Notes: generated from the sequence alone by a model not told the origin. A stretch of 42,565 nucleotides of DNA from an uncultured Candidatus Poseidoniales archaeon (GCA_902573115.1 CACGIM010000005.1:1-42565); one strand, 5' to 3'; shown: positions 8,602-17,550, numbered from the stretch's first letter. Made by a program: numbers and translations.

Positions 8602-10947
8602 CTACCAATCAAATAAAGATGCCTGAATCCGACTCCTTCTAAACGCTGATTCAAATTTTGACAGGTGCAAATTGGATACCGCTCTTGCTGCGGATTCTAA
8701 AGCGGCACCGGAGGTTCCAATTTCCATACCAAAAGCATCACCAATAAATGAGACGCCATTTTTTGATAACACTGATTCAGGGCCCGAGAAAGGCGTGCTG
8801 TATCTCCACTTGTGAGACTTCCATCCATCACTACACAAACCCATTCTTTCAGAAATTATTTTTGTTATTTGATCTAAGCTATTTTCAATTAATATTTCGC
8901 TATAATCCGAAGAAAGCTCTACTAGCAACGTCGAATCGTCTACTTTAGTTAGATTATATCCTTCAGGAACCGTTTGTGGGATATCTTGAAAGGGCCCCCA
9001 TGAGATAATTTTGGAATAACTTTGCCCCATAATTTCTAGCCCCAACCAACTGGCTATCACGATGGCCTGCTCCACAGGAACTGCCACTATGACTTTGTCA
9101 TGGGTTGATACATTCACATCTCCATCAAAATCCCTAGTTAGCCTCACTCCATTTTTGATGACATCTATGTGTGTTATCCTTTGGCTGAGACGAACGTCTG
9201 ATCCTTGAGACAAATGATTTAGAAGGTCTGGAATAGGCTTGAGAGGTATCAGAGTGGACCCATTACGCTTAACAAACCCAAGCCTTTCCCACTCTTCGGT
9301 AAATCTATCCATCCATCTCGGGATGGAATCCAAGGATCTTGACCCCAAATGAAAGATTTCGCCACTGTCTGTATTCCAACCCGTTAGCCTACCACCTATC
9401 CGAGCACCCTTGTCCCAAATGGTCACCTTGTGGCCAAGATCGGTGAGTAGCCTAGCAGCAAACATTCCCGACAACCCGCCTCCAATAATTCCTATATCCA
9501 AAGGAATACCTCCGGCCGGCCTATTTGTTATATCGACGTATTCTGCAATGTCTATACGGTTCTGGTGGGACAGAGTAGGTCTTTTACGAATTTTACCCAT
9601 TACCGCGTCTACAGGTCCGAATGCTCTGTCGAAAAGTCCGAAGCACCATTGAACTCCAGCTATCGAACTAGGATCTCTACCATCAAGCGCAAATCTGTTA
9701 TTCTGTTCTAACGCAATTTTCATTGCTTCTTCAGGGTCATCTACCCAATTTGCAAACGCTTTTCCCCATGTCATCCTAACATTATTATGCATTGTTCCGT
9801 GTCTGACTAAACCTGTCTGTGCAGAATCCCAGAGGACATCTCCGGTGCAACTTCTCTCCAACTCCATCGGTGATAACTCGGATATTGTTCCGGTTCTATC
9901 CGCCCATGATGAACTTGCCCACTCGGGAATATTCGACCATCGTTCAGGATGTTTTAACGCATGGGCATGGTGTTGTGCATGTTCCCTGAATACAAGCATC
10001 TCATCAAGAAACTTCTCTGCCCCTTTGCCTCCTATCGCTGAGGTTTCCCTTACGATTTGTGTCACAGATATCATGCCATAATGGATCCAAGGGGACATTC
10101 CGCTAACCCCATCTCTCAAGGCAGCATTGTTTCTGTTCAAGTGGTATCGCCTAAGTCCTGTTTTACACCAATTTTCCCAACGGGCTGTCGCAGATGAAGA
10201 ACCCCCTCGTAGTTCTTTAACAGGTACTACGGTGGGGTCAATGTCACAACCGGACATAAGCTCCGCACCTCCATCATTTGTTAGCTCAAGCCGTACATCA
10301 ACAGGGCTAAAGGGTGGATTCCATGTTTCTGGCATTCCTTTGGGCCGCAACTTCATTCTAGGCCAATTTAGGCTTGCCCGTTTCTTCATCTGGTTTTTTG
10401 TGGCTTCTCTGAATCTAAAGGGCCTGTCAATTGTTTTACCAAAAACAGGCCTTGGCAAAACACAATGTGAGTCTACCTCCACTAAACAACAATTTCCGTA
10501 CAACCTTTCTGACCAACTAGCCCATGGCTCAAGATCAACCATATCGGTAATTACCAACCCTGACTCCTTAGCCAATTCAATAAGATATGGCCCCCTACTT
10601 CCCTTTCTAGATACATGAACGATGTGATCAACACCTAAGGACTCAGCTCTGTCTGCTACATCTGCAGCCCCTTCGAGTAAGAATCTGTGATGTCTGTAGG
10701 AAGCGTGAGGGTACCTTTCATCGATCCCATGGTATATGAGCAGCGGAACGTCTTTTGTTGAAGCAATATGGATCGCAGTGTCGAATGTCGGGCACTCATC
10801 TAACCTGATCGCCGTTCGCATCCAGTGCAATACGAATGAAGGGTTTTCACAGACCCTATTTGATTTGATTAGACACCGTTCTTCCAGGTGTTCAGGTAAG
10901 CCGAGTTCTTGGAGCACAGAACGGAATAGATGTATGAACCATTTCAA
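8602..10947 (-). CDS. Fusion protein: N-terminal class II-like DNA photolyase, C-terminal FAD-dependent amine-oxidase/renalase-like domain
   Basis: 781 aa in one frame. Photolyase part: VLHWMRTAIRLDECPTFDTAI, LVRHGTMHNNVRMTWGKAFANW, ALEQNNRFALDGRDPSSIAGVQWCFGLFDRAFGP. C-terminal part: IGIIGGGLSGMFAARLLTDLGHKVTIWDKGARIGGRLT; switch at about 9510. Confidence 0.9.
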   Translation of the reverse strand: MKWFIHLFRSVLQELGLPEHLEERCLIKSNRVCENPSFVLHWMRTAIRLDECPTFDTAIHIASTKDVPLLIYHGIDERYPHASYRHHRFLLEGAADVADRAESLGVDHIVHVSRKGSRGPYLIELAKESGLVITDMVDLEPWASWSERLYGNCCLVEVDSHCVLPRPVFGKTIDRPFRFREATKNQMKKRASLNWPRMKLRPKGMPETWNPPFSPVDVRLELTNDGGAELMSGCDIDPTVVPVKELRGGSSSATARWENWCKTGLRRYHLNRNNAALRDGVSGMSPWIHYGMISVTQIVRETSAIGGKGAEKFLDEMLVFREHAQHHAHALKHPERWSNIPEWASSSWADRTGTISELSPMELERSCTGDVLWDSAQTGLVRHGTMHNNVRMTWGKAFANWVDDPEEAMKIALEQNNRFALDGRDPSSIAGVQWCFGLFDRAFGPVDAVMGKIRKRPTLSHQNRIDIAEYVDITNRPAGGIPLDIGIIGGGLSGMFAARLLTDLGHKVTIWDKGARIGGRLTGWNTDSGEIFHLGSRSLDSIPRWMDRFTEEWERLGFVKRNGSTLIPLKPIPDLLNHLSQGSDVRLSQRITHIDVIKNGVRLTRDFDGDVNVSTHDKVIVAVPVEQAIVIASWLGLEIMGQSYSKIISWGPFQDIPQTVPEGYNLTKVDDSTLLVELSSDYSEILIENSLDQITKIISERMGLCSDGWKSHKWRYSTPFSGPESVLSKNGVSFIGDAFGMEIGTSGAALESAARAVSNLHLSKFESAFRRSRIQASLFDW

Positions 10948-11076
10948 ATGTCGTTATTCTGTAATTGTCATTTTTGAATTTGACTAGAATGGTCAATAAA
11001 AAATATTAGAATTTAGTAGATATTGACTTAAAATCTCGTACAAGCCACTAAAAATGAAATTTTTTGGAACAAGTGC

Positions 11077-11964
11077 ATGATTCCCCTCATCGATAGATGC
11101 CATCAGCTAGTCTTGGGTGATGAGACAGCTAACTTAGTTAGGAAGTTAGCAATACTATCGGCGATTCTTGGTTTTGTCGCTCATATTGTGGTTTGGGTGT
11201 TTCACGACTTAGGTCATATCACGATATCAGGCGACTCATCAGAATTAGTAAAATCTCCACTCTCAACATTGTATACTCCATTTTCGATTCTTTTGGCATA
11301 CGAGGTATATGAGCTAATAAGAACAATACCTGACTCGTTTTCATCATCCGTAGGGAAACAGTTTGAAATTGCCACTTTGTTGGTAGTGCGAGAAATATTG
11401 AAGAGACTTTCAGAAATAGAAATCACAGGTGATTGGTCAATAGGCGAAGACTTGAGCATCCTCCTTGTAGAGTGTGCTGCGTTCATAGTCCTCTTCTACA
11501 CCTCTATTTCCTACCACAAAATATCACTTGAAATCCAACATGAGGATGATCCATCAGGTCTAGTTTCCTCATTCATATCGTACAAGAAGATCATCGCAAC
11601 TGCAATGGTACCAGTCTTCTTATCAATCGCTGCATTTTCATTTGTTAGTTGGCTAAACGATGCCAATGATGGCGGAGGAGGTGTAGATCGCGGAATCTTC
11701 TTTCTGGAATTCTTCACTTTTCTCATACTCGCTGATATTTTGATTTTGCTAATCTCGTATTGGTTTTACACAGATTTTGCTAATCTTGCTAGAAATACAG
11801 GTTTCGTACTATCCACCGTCGTCATTAGGGTGGCTATTTCTTCCTCGGGCCTCTCTTCCATGATACTCTTCAGCCTAAGTGGCGTGCTAGGAGTCGCTAT
11901 CATAGGAATTTCCAGTAGATTGAATCTCGATTTTGAGAGATATAACGGCACAATTCGAAATTGA
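11077..11964 (+). CDS. Hypothetical polytopic membrane protein
   Basis: 295 aa with several hydrophobic helices. Confidence 0.7.
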   Translation: MIPLIDRCHQLVLGDETANLVRKLAILSAILGFVAHIVVWVFHDLGHITISGDSSELVKSPLSTLYTPFSILLAYEVYELIRTIPDSFSSSVGKQFEIATLLVVREILKRLSEIEITGDWSIGEDLSILLVECAAFIVLFYTSISYHKISLEIQHEDDPSGLVSSFISYKKIIATAMVPVFLSIAAFSFVSWLNDANDGGGGVDRGIFFLEFFTFLILADILILLISYWFYTDFANLARNTGFVLSTVVIRVAISSSGLSSMILFSLSGVLGVAIIGISSRLNLDFERYNGTIRN

Positions 11965-11973
11965 CATCGGGGG

Positions 11974-12198
11974 ATGCAACAACTTATGGATGAGAAATTT
12001 GCTGAAAATCTACCCTGGCCGTTCCATATTATTCCCATAATATTCGGACTTTTTGGACTAATATTAGGTGTTAGATTGGTAGAACAGTTCGGACCTTTAG
12101 CGAGGACTATATTTCCTTCAATTTGTATGGTAATTGGAGGATTTGGAGGGTTACTACTAATTGGATACATCTCTGATAATCTCAGGCCTTCTTCATAG
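11974..12198 (+). CDS. Small membrane protein with 2-3 TM helices
   Basis: 74 aa; PFHIIPIIFGLFGLILGVRL and IFPSICMVIGGFGGLLLIGYI. Confidence 0.6.
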   Translation: MQQLMDEKFAENLPWPFHIIPIIFGLFGLILGVRLVEQFGPLARTIFPSICMVIGGFGGLLLIGYISDNLRPSS

Positions 12199-12199
12199 A

Positions 12200-12955
12200 T
12201 TACAGGTTATCCTCAAACGAATCCGAAGCAATTGATATAGCCCCAATTATACGATGAACCTCATCTTCTTTGGGAAGGCCACGAAATATCACTCTCAGGA
12301 GAGTTTCCTGAATGCCCTGTCGTTTGTGTTCCTTTGTGGGCATTAGCCGTGTAAATCTAGAAACTTCCGATCTAAGTTGATCTCTCAATCTAGAATTTAG
12401 GAGCCTTCCACCAGTCCCTGACGTAATGTCAGAATTGGAGTTTGTATACCAAGAAAAACAAAGTATTGCTACCGCATGACTGAGGTTTAGTATTGGATAG
12501 CCCTCCCATGTTGGAATAGTGACAAGGACATCGCACAATCGAAGCTCGTCATTTAGCAGACCCTTTCCCTCGGGCCCAAACACCATCGCAACCTTTCCGT
12601 CAACACCTGATAACCTCTCGGGTAGCTCCTCTGGCAATAGGAAGTGCCTCATCGATGTCCTATCCCCGTCTTCTCTTTTTCCCGATGTGCCAACAACTAG
12701 GGAACAATCGGAACACGCCTCTCTAATACTCTCGACTTTTTTACTGCTGTCAAGTACTTCCTGCGCGTTCTTTGCCCTCTTCCTAGTCTCATCAGACCAC
12801 TCTCCGGACCTACCTACAACCCTCAGATCCTTTATGCCGAAGTTTAGCATAGACCGTGCAACGGCACCAATGTTTCCATCATGTTCCGGATTAACCAAAA
12901 CAATACAGACATTATTCGAGAAAGAAGGAAGCACACCTTCTCTCCTATCCCCCAT
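12200..12955 (-). CDS. trmJ: TrmJ-like tRNA/rRNA 2'-O-methyltransferase (SPOUT/TrmH family)
   Basis: CIVLVNPEHDGNIGAVARSMLNFGIKDLRVV, MVFGPEGKGLLNDELRLCDVLVTIPT, YPILNLSHAVAI. Confidence 0.88.
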   Translation of the reverse strand: MGDRREGVLPSFSNNVCIVLVNPEHDGNIGAVARSMLNFGIKDLRVVGRSGEWSDETRKRAKNAQEVLDSSKKVESIREACSDCSLVVGTSGKREDGDRTSMRHFLLPEELPERLSGVDGKVAMVFGPEGKGLLNDELRLCDVLVTIPTWEGYPILNLSHAVAILCFSWYTNSNSDITSGTGGRLLNSRLRDQLRSEVSRFTRLMPTKEHKRQGIQETLLRVIFRGLPKEDEVHRIIGAISIASDSFEDNL

Positions 12956-12991
12956 AACACTTGGACCTAGTCTTCAGTGATGAGCTATGCG

Positions 12992-13183
12992 CTAATCTAC
13001 TCTGCGTTGTTTATACCGCGTTATATAACCAGCAATCCAATTCCTCATTCTCTTGTTATCAACATCTGAGAACTCTGAGACTAGGTGCTTGTTCTTCTCG
13101 AAGTCGTCAGTGAATTGATCGGGATATGTTTCAACCAACCTTAGCGCCCTTGACTTGATGAATGAAGGCCTTATATTTCCCAT
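12992..13183 (-). CDS. rps17e: Ribosomal protein S17e
   Basis: [59 protein letters not shown]. Confidence 0.9.
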   Translation of the reverse strand: MGNIRPSFIKSRALRLVETYPDQFTDDFEKNKHLVSEFSDVDNKRMRNWIAGYITRYKQRRVD

Positions 13184-13185
13184 AA

Positions 13186-13449
13186 TTACTCCTCCAATAG
13201 CTTGACTTCCAATGGAAAGCCCTCCTCTCTAGTACACACGACCTTAATTTTCCTAGGCGGATTTTGCATCCCCCGTTTCCAGATCACATGGTTGATCGAC
13301 TCATCAATCCAAATATCTTCTTCCTCTGTCTTCTTCATGTGTTGAGCAACATGGCTCTTTACCTCAGCCATCGCCCTCTTGGCTCTGTGCGTACGGGGTA
13401 CTTTCCATGCTGCCCTAAGGGGTATTGTGAGTTCTTTCACTTCTGCCAT
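13186..13449 (-). CDS. rpl31e: Ribosomal protein L31e
   Basis: [32 protein letters not shown]...[25 protein letters not shown]. Confidence 0.94.
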   Translation of the reverse strand: MAEVKELTIPLRAAWKVPRTHRAKRAMAEVKSHVAQHMKKTEEEDIWIDESINHVIWKRGMQNPPRKIKVVCTREEGFPLEVKLLEE

Positions 13450-13453
13450 TCTT

Positions 13454-13609
13454 TCACCTCTGAAGTTTTGAGCGTCTCCACATGTGCCTCTTAGGATGTG
13501 AATTGGTCTTTCTGTTTGTTCTCATTACAACCCAAACTGGTACCCTCTTATTCTGCTTAGTCACTTTGTTGAGCCGCTTTTTTTTCGCAAAAGGTTTGTT
13601 TCTGGCCAT
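13454..13609 (-). CDS. rpl39e: Ribosomal protein L39e
   Basis: [51 protein letters not shown]; start set at the internal Met. Confidence 0.95.
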   Translation of the reverse strand: MARNKPFAKKKRLNKVTKQNKRVPVWVVMRTNRKTNSHPKRHMWRRSKLQR

Positions 13610-13610
13610 G

Positions 13611-14081
13611 TTAGTACCCCTCCAGTCCAGGGTATCGTTGTTCAGCAATATCTCTTACAGAGTGGGCGATTTCATCTAGTAGGCTTTGACCCTTCGCGCT
13701 AACAACTTTGCCTCTATTTACAGTACCAGCTGGGTTCATTGCATCTTCTAGAAGCCCAGATTCAGAGAGCTGTTGTAGGATTTTCCTAGATATGTTCCTA
13801 GATCCCGCCACGGCCTTGTTCTTTTTCACGCCTCTATCTTTGGCCCCTCCAAACTCTTGAGAAATTCTGTTCACTCCAATGGGCCCCTTTATTGCTACCT
13901 TACGTAGTACTGAAGCTGACCTAGTGTGCCACCAGTCTTCTTGGACCGGAGGCCTTTCTCTGTGCGTGCCGGTCTTAACGTGAGAAGCCCACTCTGGCGG
14001 TTTAATCGAGTTCTCAGACCGTAACTTGTCAGCGAGACCAGCTATTAGCAGGTCTGCGGGGACGTCGTAGTAGGTTGTCAT
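13611..14081 (-). CDS. rps19e: Ribosomal protein S19e
   Basis: [65 protein letters not shown]. Confidence 0.94.
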   Translation of the reverse strand: MTTYYDVPADLLIAGLADKLRSENSIKPPEWASHVKTGTHRERPPVQEDWWHTRSASVLRKVAIKGPIGVNRISQEFGGAKDRGVKKNKAVAGSRNISRKILQQLSESGLLEDAMNPAGTVNRGKVVSAKGQSLLDEIAHSVRDIAEQRYPGLEGY

Positions 14082-14121
14082 TTACTCACCGTGCGGGCCG
14101 GCCGTCATAAAGTCCGTATTT

Positions 14122-14139
14122 AACCGTGATGACACGGTT
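14122..14139. promoter_or_regulatory. Perfect 7-4-7 inverted repeat AACCGTG-ATGA-CACGGTT beside the ribosomal operon TATA-like element
   Basis: Read directly; overlaps the upstream edge of TTAAATAC (minus strand) about 40 nt before the S19e start. Confidence 0.6.
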
Positions 14140-14207
14140 TTGAAACTACTTGCTCTTGATTACGGTTAACGACAAGCATTCAAAAATACGCTCCGACTGG
14201 TAACTAT

Positions 14208-15008
14208 GTGAAGAGATCACTATCTAAGAACCCGAACATGCTCAGAACTATGATCGGGACCGGTCTAACGCTGATAGTACTACTAGCCTTCGCGGTCTAT
14301 TCCAACACTGTAGACTCGGAGTACTACGAATACACCACGACGAACGAGAACCAACAGATGGATCTAACATCTGAGGAGGAGGGCCAATCCGAATGGTATT
14401 ACTCTACTAACGATGCCATAACATGGGTGAACTTTTCAGTTGATGGGGCGCCAGTGGGTTCCGTATTAATCGTGGAGGCGGAAGGAACCAACTGGTCGCA
14501 TTCTCCCAGCCTAGGGTTGGAAGATTCAAACTATATTTGCAATGAGCCAGAGTCGGATTACTCTAGTTTGATAGAGACTTGCGATTACAGTAGGACGCAT
14601 TCAATCGTCCTAGAAAGTGGAAATGGCACTCTAAGGGGCAGAGTTTCTCTAGAGCTGCCAATCAAGGGGAAGGGCTATCTTGAGAGCTCGAGCATAGAGG
14701 AAGCCACAGAAAGGGCACAACAAATGGTCTCAGATGCCAAAAGGACGATAACCTGGAAGATTTCAATAAGCCAAGATGACGAGATAGTTCCCAGCGCCGG
14801 ATTGCTGGTTTCTGGAGACTATGCCAAGCACGAACTGACCGGGTTAGAAAAATTCAAAATTGATCCAATCCAGGAAACAGTTTACAGTTTCTCGGCCCTG
14901 GTCGGTTGCTTCTTCATGGCACTAGTAGTGCCTCTTATGATTTATTTCGCGGCTAGATATAGGGAGAAAAAAGATGAGGAAAAAAGATCAAGCATCGAAG
15001 AAGAATGA
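14208..15008 (+). CDS. Hypothetical membrane-anchored protein
   Basis: 266 aa, N-terminal TM, extracytoplasmic region, C-terminal TM and charged tail. Confidence 0.7.
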   Translation: MKRSLSKNPNMLRTMIGTGLTLIVLLAFAVYSNTVDSEYYEYTTTNENQQMDLTSEEEGQSEWYYSTNDAITWVNFSVDGAPVGSVLIVEAEGTNWSHSPSLGLEDSNYICNEPESDYSSLIETCDYSRTHSIVLESGNGTLRGRVSLELPIKGKGYLESSSIEEATERAQQMVSDAKRTITWKISISQDDEIVPSAGLLVSGDYAKHELTGLEKFKIDPIQETVYSFSALVGCFFMALVVPLMIYFAARYREKKDEEKRSSIEEE

Positions 15009-15065
15009 ACAATGATCAATATTTAAATTACTGATTTCTGGTATTCAATTATGGAATGCTGAAGT

Positions 15066-15131
15066 TTAACAGCATCCATCGCAAGAACAGCTTGGACCAC
15101 ATGGGTCACAATCACAACATTCACAGGGCAT
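15066..15131 (-). CDS. Candidate cysteine-rich micropeptide (21 aa, 9 Cys), metallothionein-like; not in supplied ORF track
   Basis: Minus-strand translation ATG...TAA: MPCECCDCDPCGPSCSCDGCC. TATA-like TAAATAAT starts 27 nt upstream of the ATG (leaderless spacing). Confidence 0.65.
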   Translation of the reverse strand: MPCECCDCDPCGPSCSCDGCC

Positions 15132-15150
15132 GATGTACGGTAATCGGATT

Positions 15151-15158
15151 ATTATTTA
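15151..15158 (-). promoter_or_regulatory. Candidate TATA box (TAAATAAT) for the Cys-rich micropeptide
   Basis: AT element at the spacing expected for leaderless archaeal transcription. Confidence 0.45.
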
Positions 15159-15219
15159 GATGTGTCTGAATTATTAATCAACGATGTCGGCCTTTCTGAA
15201 ATGAAAGTTTCTTCCAGAA

Positions 15220-15564
15220 CTAATTATTTGGATTAGTTCTGATGTTAGTAATTTCCGCATAACCTAGTTCCAGGAAGTGGGCTATTGACTTGCTAACTCT
15301 TTCGGACACCGGGGATATCTTCTCTGCAAATTCTTCATCCATTGCATTCATGATCTCCTCAATTGTGTTCTTTCCATCCATCAAAAGCCAAAGTTTTGAA
15401 TTCATATCGTCAAGTGATCTTCTAACTTTTTTAGGTGCTTTAAATATGTCAGATATCTTTGTTTCAAACTTACCTAAGATCTTATCGACAGTTATTACTA
15501 CCAGTCCGTGACCATTAATCTCCCAATCAACATCGGCCCTTTTTGGAATCAGCCCGTTCCCCAT
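15220..15564 (-). CDS. Stand-alone PqqD-like (RRE-type winged-helix) protein
   Basis: IPKRADVDWEINGHGLVVITVDK...VRRSLDDMNSKLWLLMDGKNTIEEIMNAMDEEFAEKISPVSERVSKSIAHFLELGYAEI matches the PqqD-like pattern; ATG at 15564 overlaps the upstream stop (TAATG). Confidence 0.8.
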   Translation of the reverse strand: MGNGLIPKRADVDWEINGHGLVVITVDKILGKFETKISDIFKAPKKVRRSLDDMNSKLWLLMDGKNTIEEIMNAMDEEFAEKISPVSERVSKSIAHFLELGYAEITNIRTNPNN

Positions 15565-15734
15565 TAGAACACCGACGATATTAGCCAAGCGGAGGACAAA
15601 ATCCCTAATGTGACAAATCCTATTAATTTCCTCTTTCCTAATCTAAAGTTGCTTGCCCACCAAGTACCAACTCCGCTCAAGGACATCAAGAATAATGCGA
15701 TCGACTCTGCTGAATTCAGAGACCCAGATGTCAA
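15564..15734 (-). CDS. 56-aa mini membrane protein (2 predicted TM); not in supplied ORF track
   Basis: TTG start 1 nt after the flavin reductase stop, stop overlaps PqqD-like start (TAATG): MTSGSLNSAESIALFLMSLSGVGTWWASNFRLGKRKLIGFVTLGILSSAWLISSVF. Confidence 0.7.
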   Translation of the reverse strand: MTSGSLNSAESIALFLMSLSGVGTWWASNFRLGKRKLIGFVTLGILSSAWLISSVF

Positions 15735-15735
15735 C

Positions 15736-16281
15736 CTATCTCCTCAATTTTATTGTGTTCGATACCAAAGAAGCAGCCAAACTTTTCACTCTATCAAGGA
15801 TTAGATTATCGACTATTGAGCCATCTTCTTCGAATGCTTCCTTTATGTGTGGAACTGCTATTTGCTCAGGAGCCACCCAACCATGAATCCATCTTGCAGC
15901 TATCCTCATATGATTTAGAGTGTTATTACTATTCTGACCACCAAGAGTGGCCATCAATCCGAACACCTTTCCGGAGGTATGTTTAGAATAAAGCCAATCC
16001 AGGCTATTTTTCATCACTCCACTCATTGTACCATGATATTCCGGGCTAGATAACACAAATGCATCTGAGCTCAGGGCCATATCTTGAAATTCCTTTACAA
16101 TAGCATCTTCCCAGCTTCCCGGGGCACCGACTAATGGCAAGGGCTTCTTACCGTGGTCCCAAATAAGGGTCTCAGCACCCAATGATTCGCATTCTTTCAA
16201 CAATATCTCCAGCATACGCCCATTGGCAGAGTCCAAGTCGTAAGTTCCACATATTCCCATTATCACAATTGGATCGCTCAC
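15736..16281 (-). CDS. NAD(P)H-dependent FMN reductase-like flavoprotein
   Basis: VIMGICGTYDLDSANGRMLEILLKECESLGAE, FVLSSPEYHGTMSGVMKNSLDWLY, GLMATLGGQNSNNTLNHMR. Confidence 0.9.
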   Translation of the reverse strand: MSDPIVIMGICGTYDLDSANGRMLEILLKECESLGAETLIWDHGKKPLPLVGAPGSWEDAIVKEFQDMALSSDAFVLSSPEYHGTMSGVMKNSLDWLYSKHTSGKVFGLMATLGGQNSNNTLNHMRIAARWIHGWVAPEQIAVPHIKEAFEEDGSIVDNLILDRVKSLAASLVSNTIKLRR

Positions 16282-16368
16282 GACCTCTAATAGGGGTCCC
16301 TGTCTTCAACTATACCCACCGAGATATCTTGCCAACGCTTATTCATTATCGGGTTTGCCAAAGGAAAT

Positions 16369-17550
16369 ATGGAAGGTAGCATATCTGAAATGCTACAGTT
16401 GGCATCAGAAGAGGCCAATTCAAATAGGATCTCAGAATCCATCGAATCTTACCTAAGAGTCTTAACACTAGATTCCGAAAATGCAACTGCTCTGTACTGT
16501 CTTGGGGTCCTCTACGCTCAGATTGGATCCCTGGATGATTCAATAAAATCCTTCGAAAAGTCCCATAAATCATATCCCAATCACGGACCAACGTTAGCAA
16601 ACCTAGCAACATTGTTAGAAAATATAGATCCTGTCAAAGCTTCGGAATATGCAATATTAGCGAAGGTTTCATTTCCAGAAGATGATAACATTTCTAGGAT
16701 AGCGAATTACGAGGTTTCGGATTCAAGCCCAACCAAACTTTTCGTAAAGGCTACAGCCGTAGAACAGGAGGAAGGGGAAAACATAGATAATCTGAATCAA
16801 GATTACTCTCCACAATCAAGGAAATCCAAAGCCAAGTCTCTCTCATCTACTGGGGATCACTCTTCTGCAGTCGCTATTTGGAAAGGATTGCTAGATGAGG
16901 CACCAGAGTCCCCGGAAATATGGCGGGGTCTCGGGGAGGCATTGTCTGCCGCCGGTTATGATGAAAGATCGGAGCAGTGCATGAATAGGGCTTACTCTCT
17001 CGAAATAAAACAAGAAGAACATACCAAAGAAGCCCCCGTTAAGGAAATCGAACAAGATGATGTTGAAGCACTGATGATTGCAGCAGAAGAAGTTCAGTCA
17101 AAAATGGAAGAAAAAGAACCAACGAGGGACTTAGAAGATGCAATTGGCTGGTATAATATGGGGATCAATCTGATGAATGAGGGAAAACATGACGATGCTC
17201 TTAGCAGCTTCGAGAAGGCTATAGGAGGTTGCCCCCCAGAAGAGATTGAGCTAAAGATAAATTCCCACAATGCCCGGGGTAATGCTCTCTACAACGCAGC
17301 GCGATATCCTGAGAGTGTGATAGCCTACCATACGGCTATAGGGATAGACCCCAAAAGTGTGAAGGGTAAAACTTTGTTTAACATGGGTTCATCGTATGCC
17401 GCTGTTGAGCTTTTCGAAGATGCCATAAAGTGCTTTTCACAAGCAATCGAAATGGGGCTAGACAAGGATGAGTCAATACTGTGTGAGAAGCAACTCAGTA
17501 GGTGTAGGCTTTTAGCTAGGGAACAGGCAAAGAGACAATCACGGGTTTGA
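16369..17550 (+). CDS. Tetratricopeptide repeat protein
   Basis: Several TPR units: ALYCLGVLYAQIGSLDDSIKSFEKSHKSYPNH; IGWYNMGINLMNEGKHDDALSSFEKAIGG; NARGNALYNAARYPESVIAYHTAIGIDP. Confidence 0.88.
   Translation: MEGSISEMLQLASEEANSNRISESIESYLRVLTLDSENATALYCLGVLYAQIGSLDDSIKSFEKSHKSYPNHGPTLANLATLLENIDPVKASEYAILAKVSFPEDDNISRIANYEVSDSSPTKLFVKATAVEQEEGENIDNLNQDYSPQSRKSKAKSLSSTGDHSSAVAIWKGLLDEAPESPEIWRGLGEALSAAGYDERSEQCMNRAYSLEIKQEEHTKEAPVKEIEQDDVEALMIAAEEVQSKMEEKEPTRDLEDAIGWYNMGINLMNEGKHDDALSSFEKAIGGCPPEEIELKINSHNARGNALYNAARYPESVIAYHTAIGIDPKSVKGKTLFNMGSSYAAVELFEDAIKCFSQAIEMGLDKDESILCEKQLSRCRLLAREQAKRQSRV

Noticed and set aside
10127-10618. 163-aa plus ORF antisense to the photolyase fusion
   Set aside because: Mirror ORF of a well-supported coding gene; no recognisable domain.
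12519-12980. 153-aa plus ORF antisense to trmJ
   Set aside because: Serine-rich shadow frame opposite a conserved methyltransferase.
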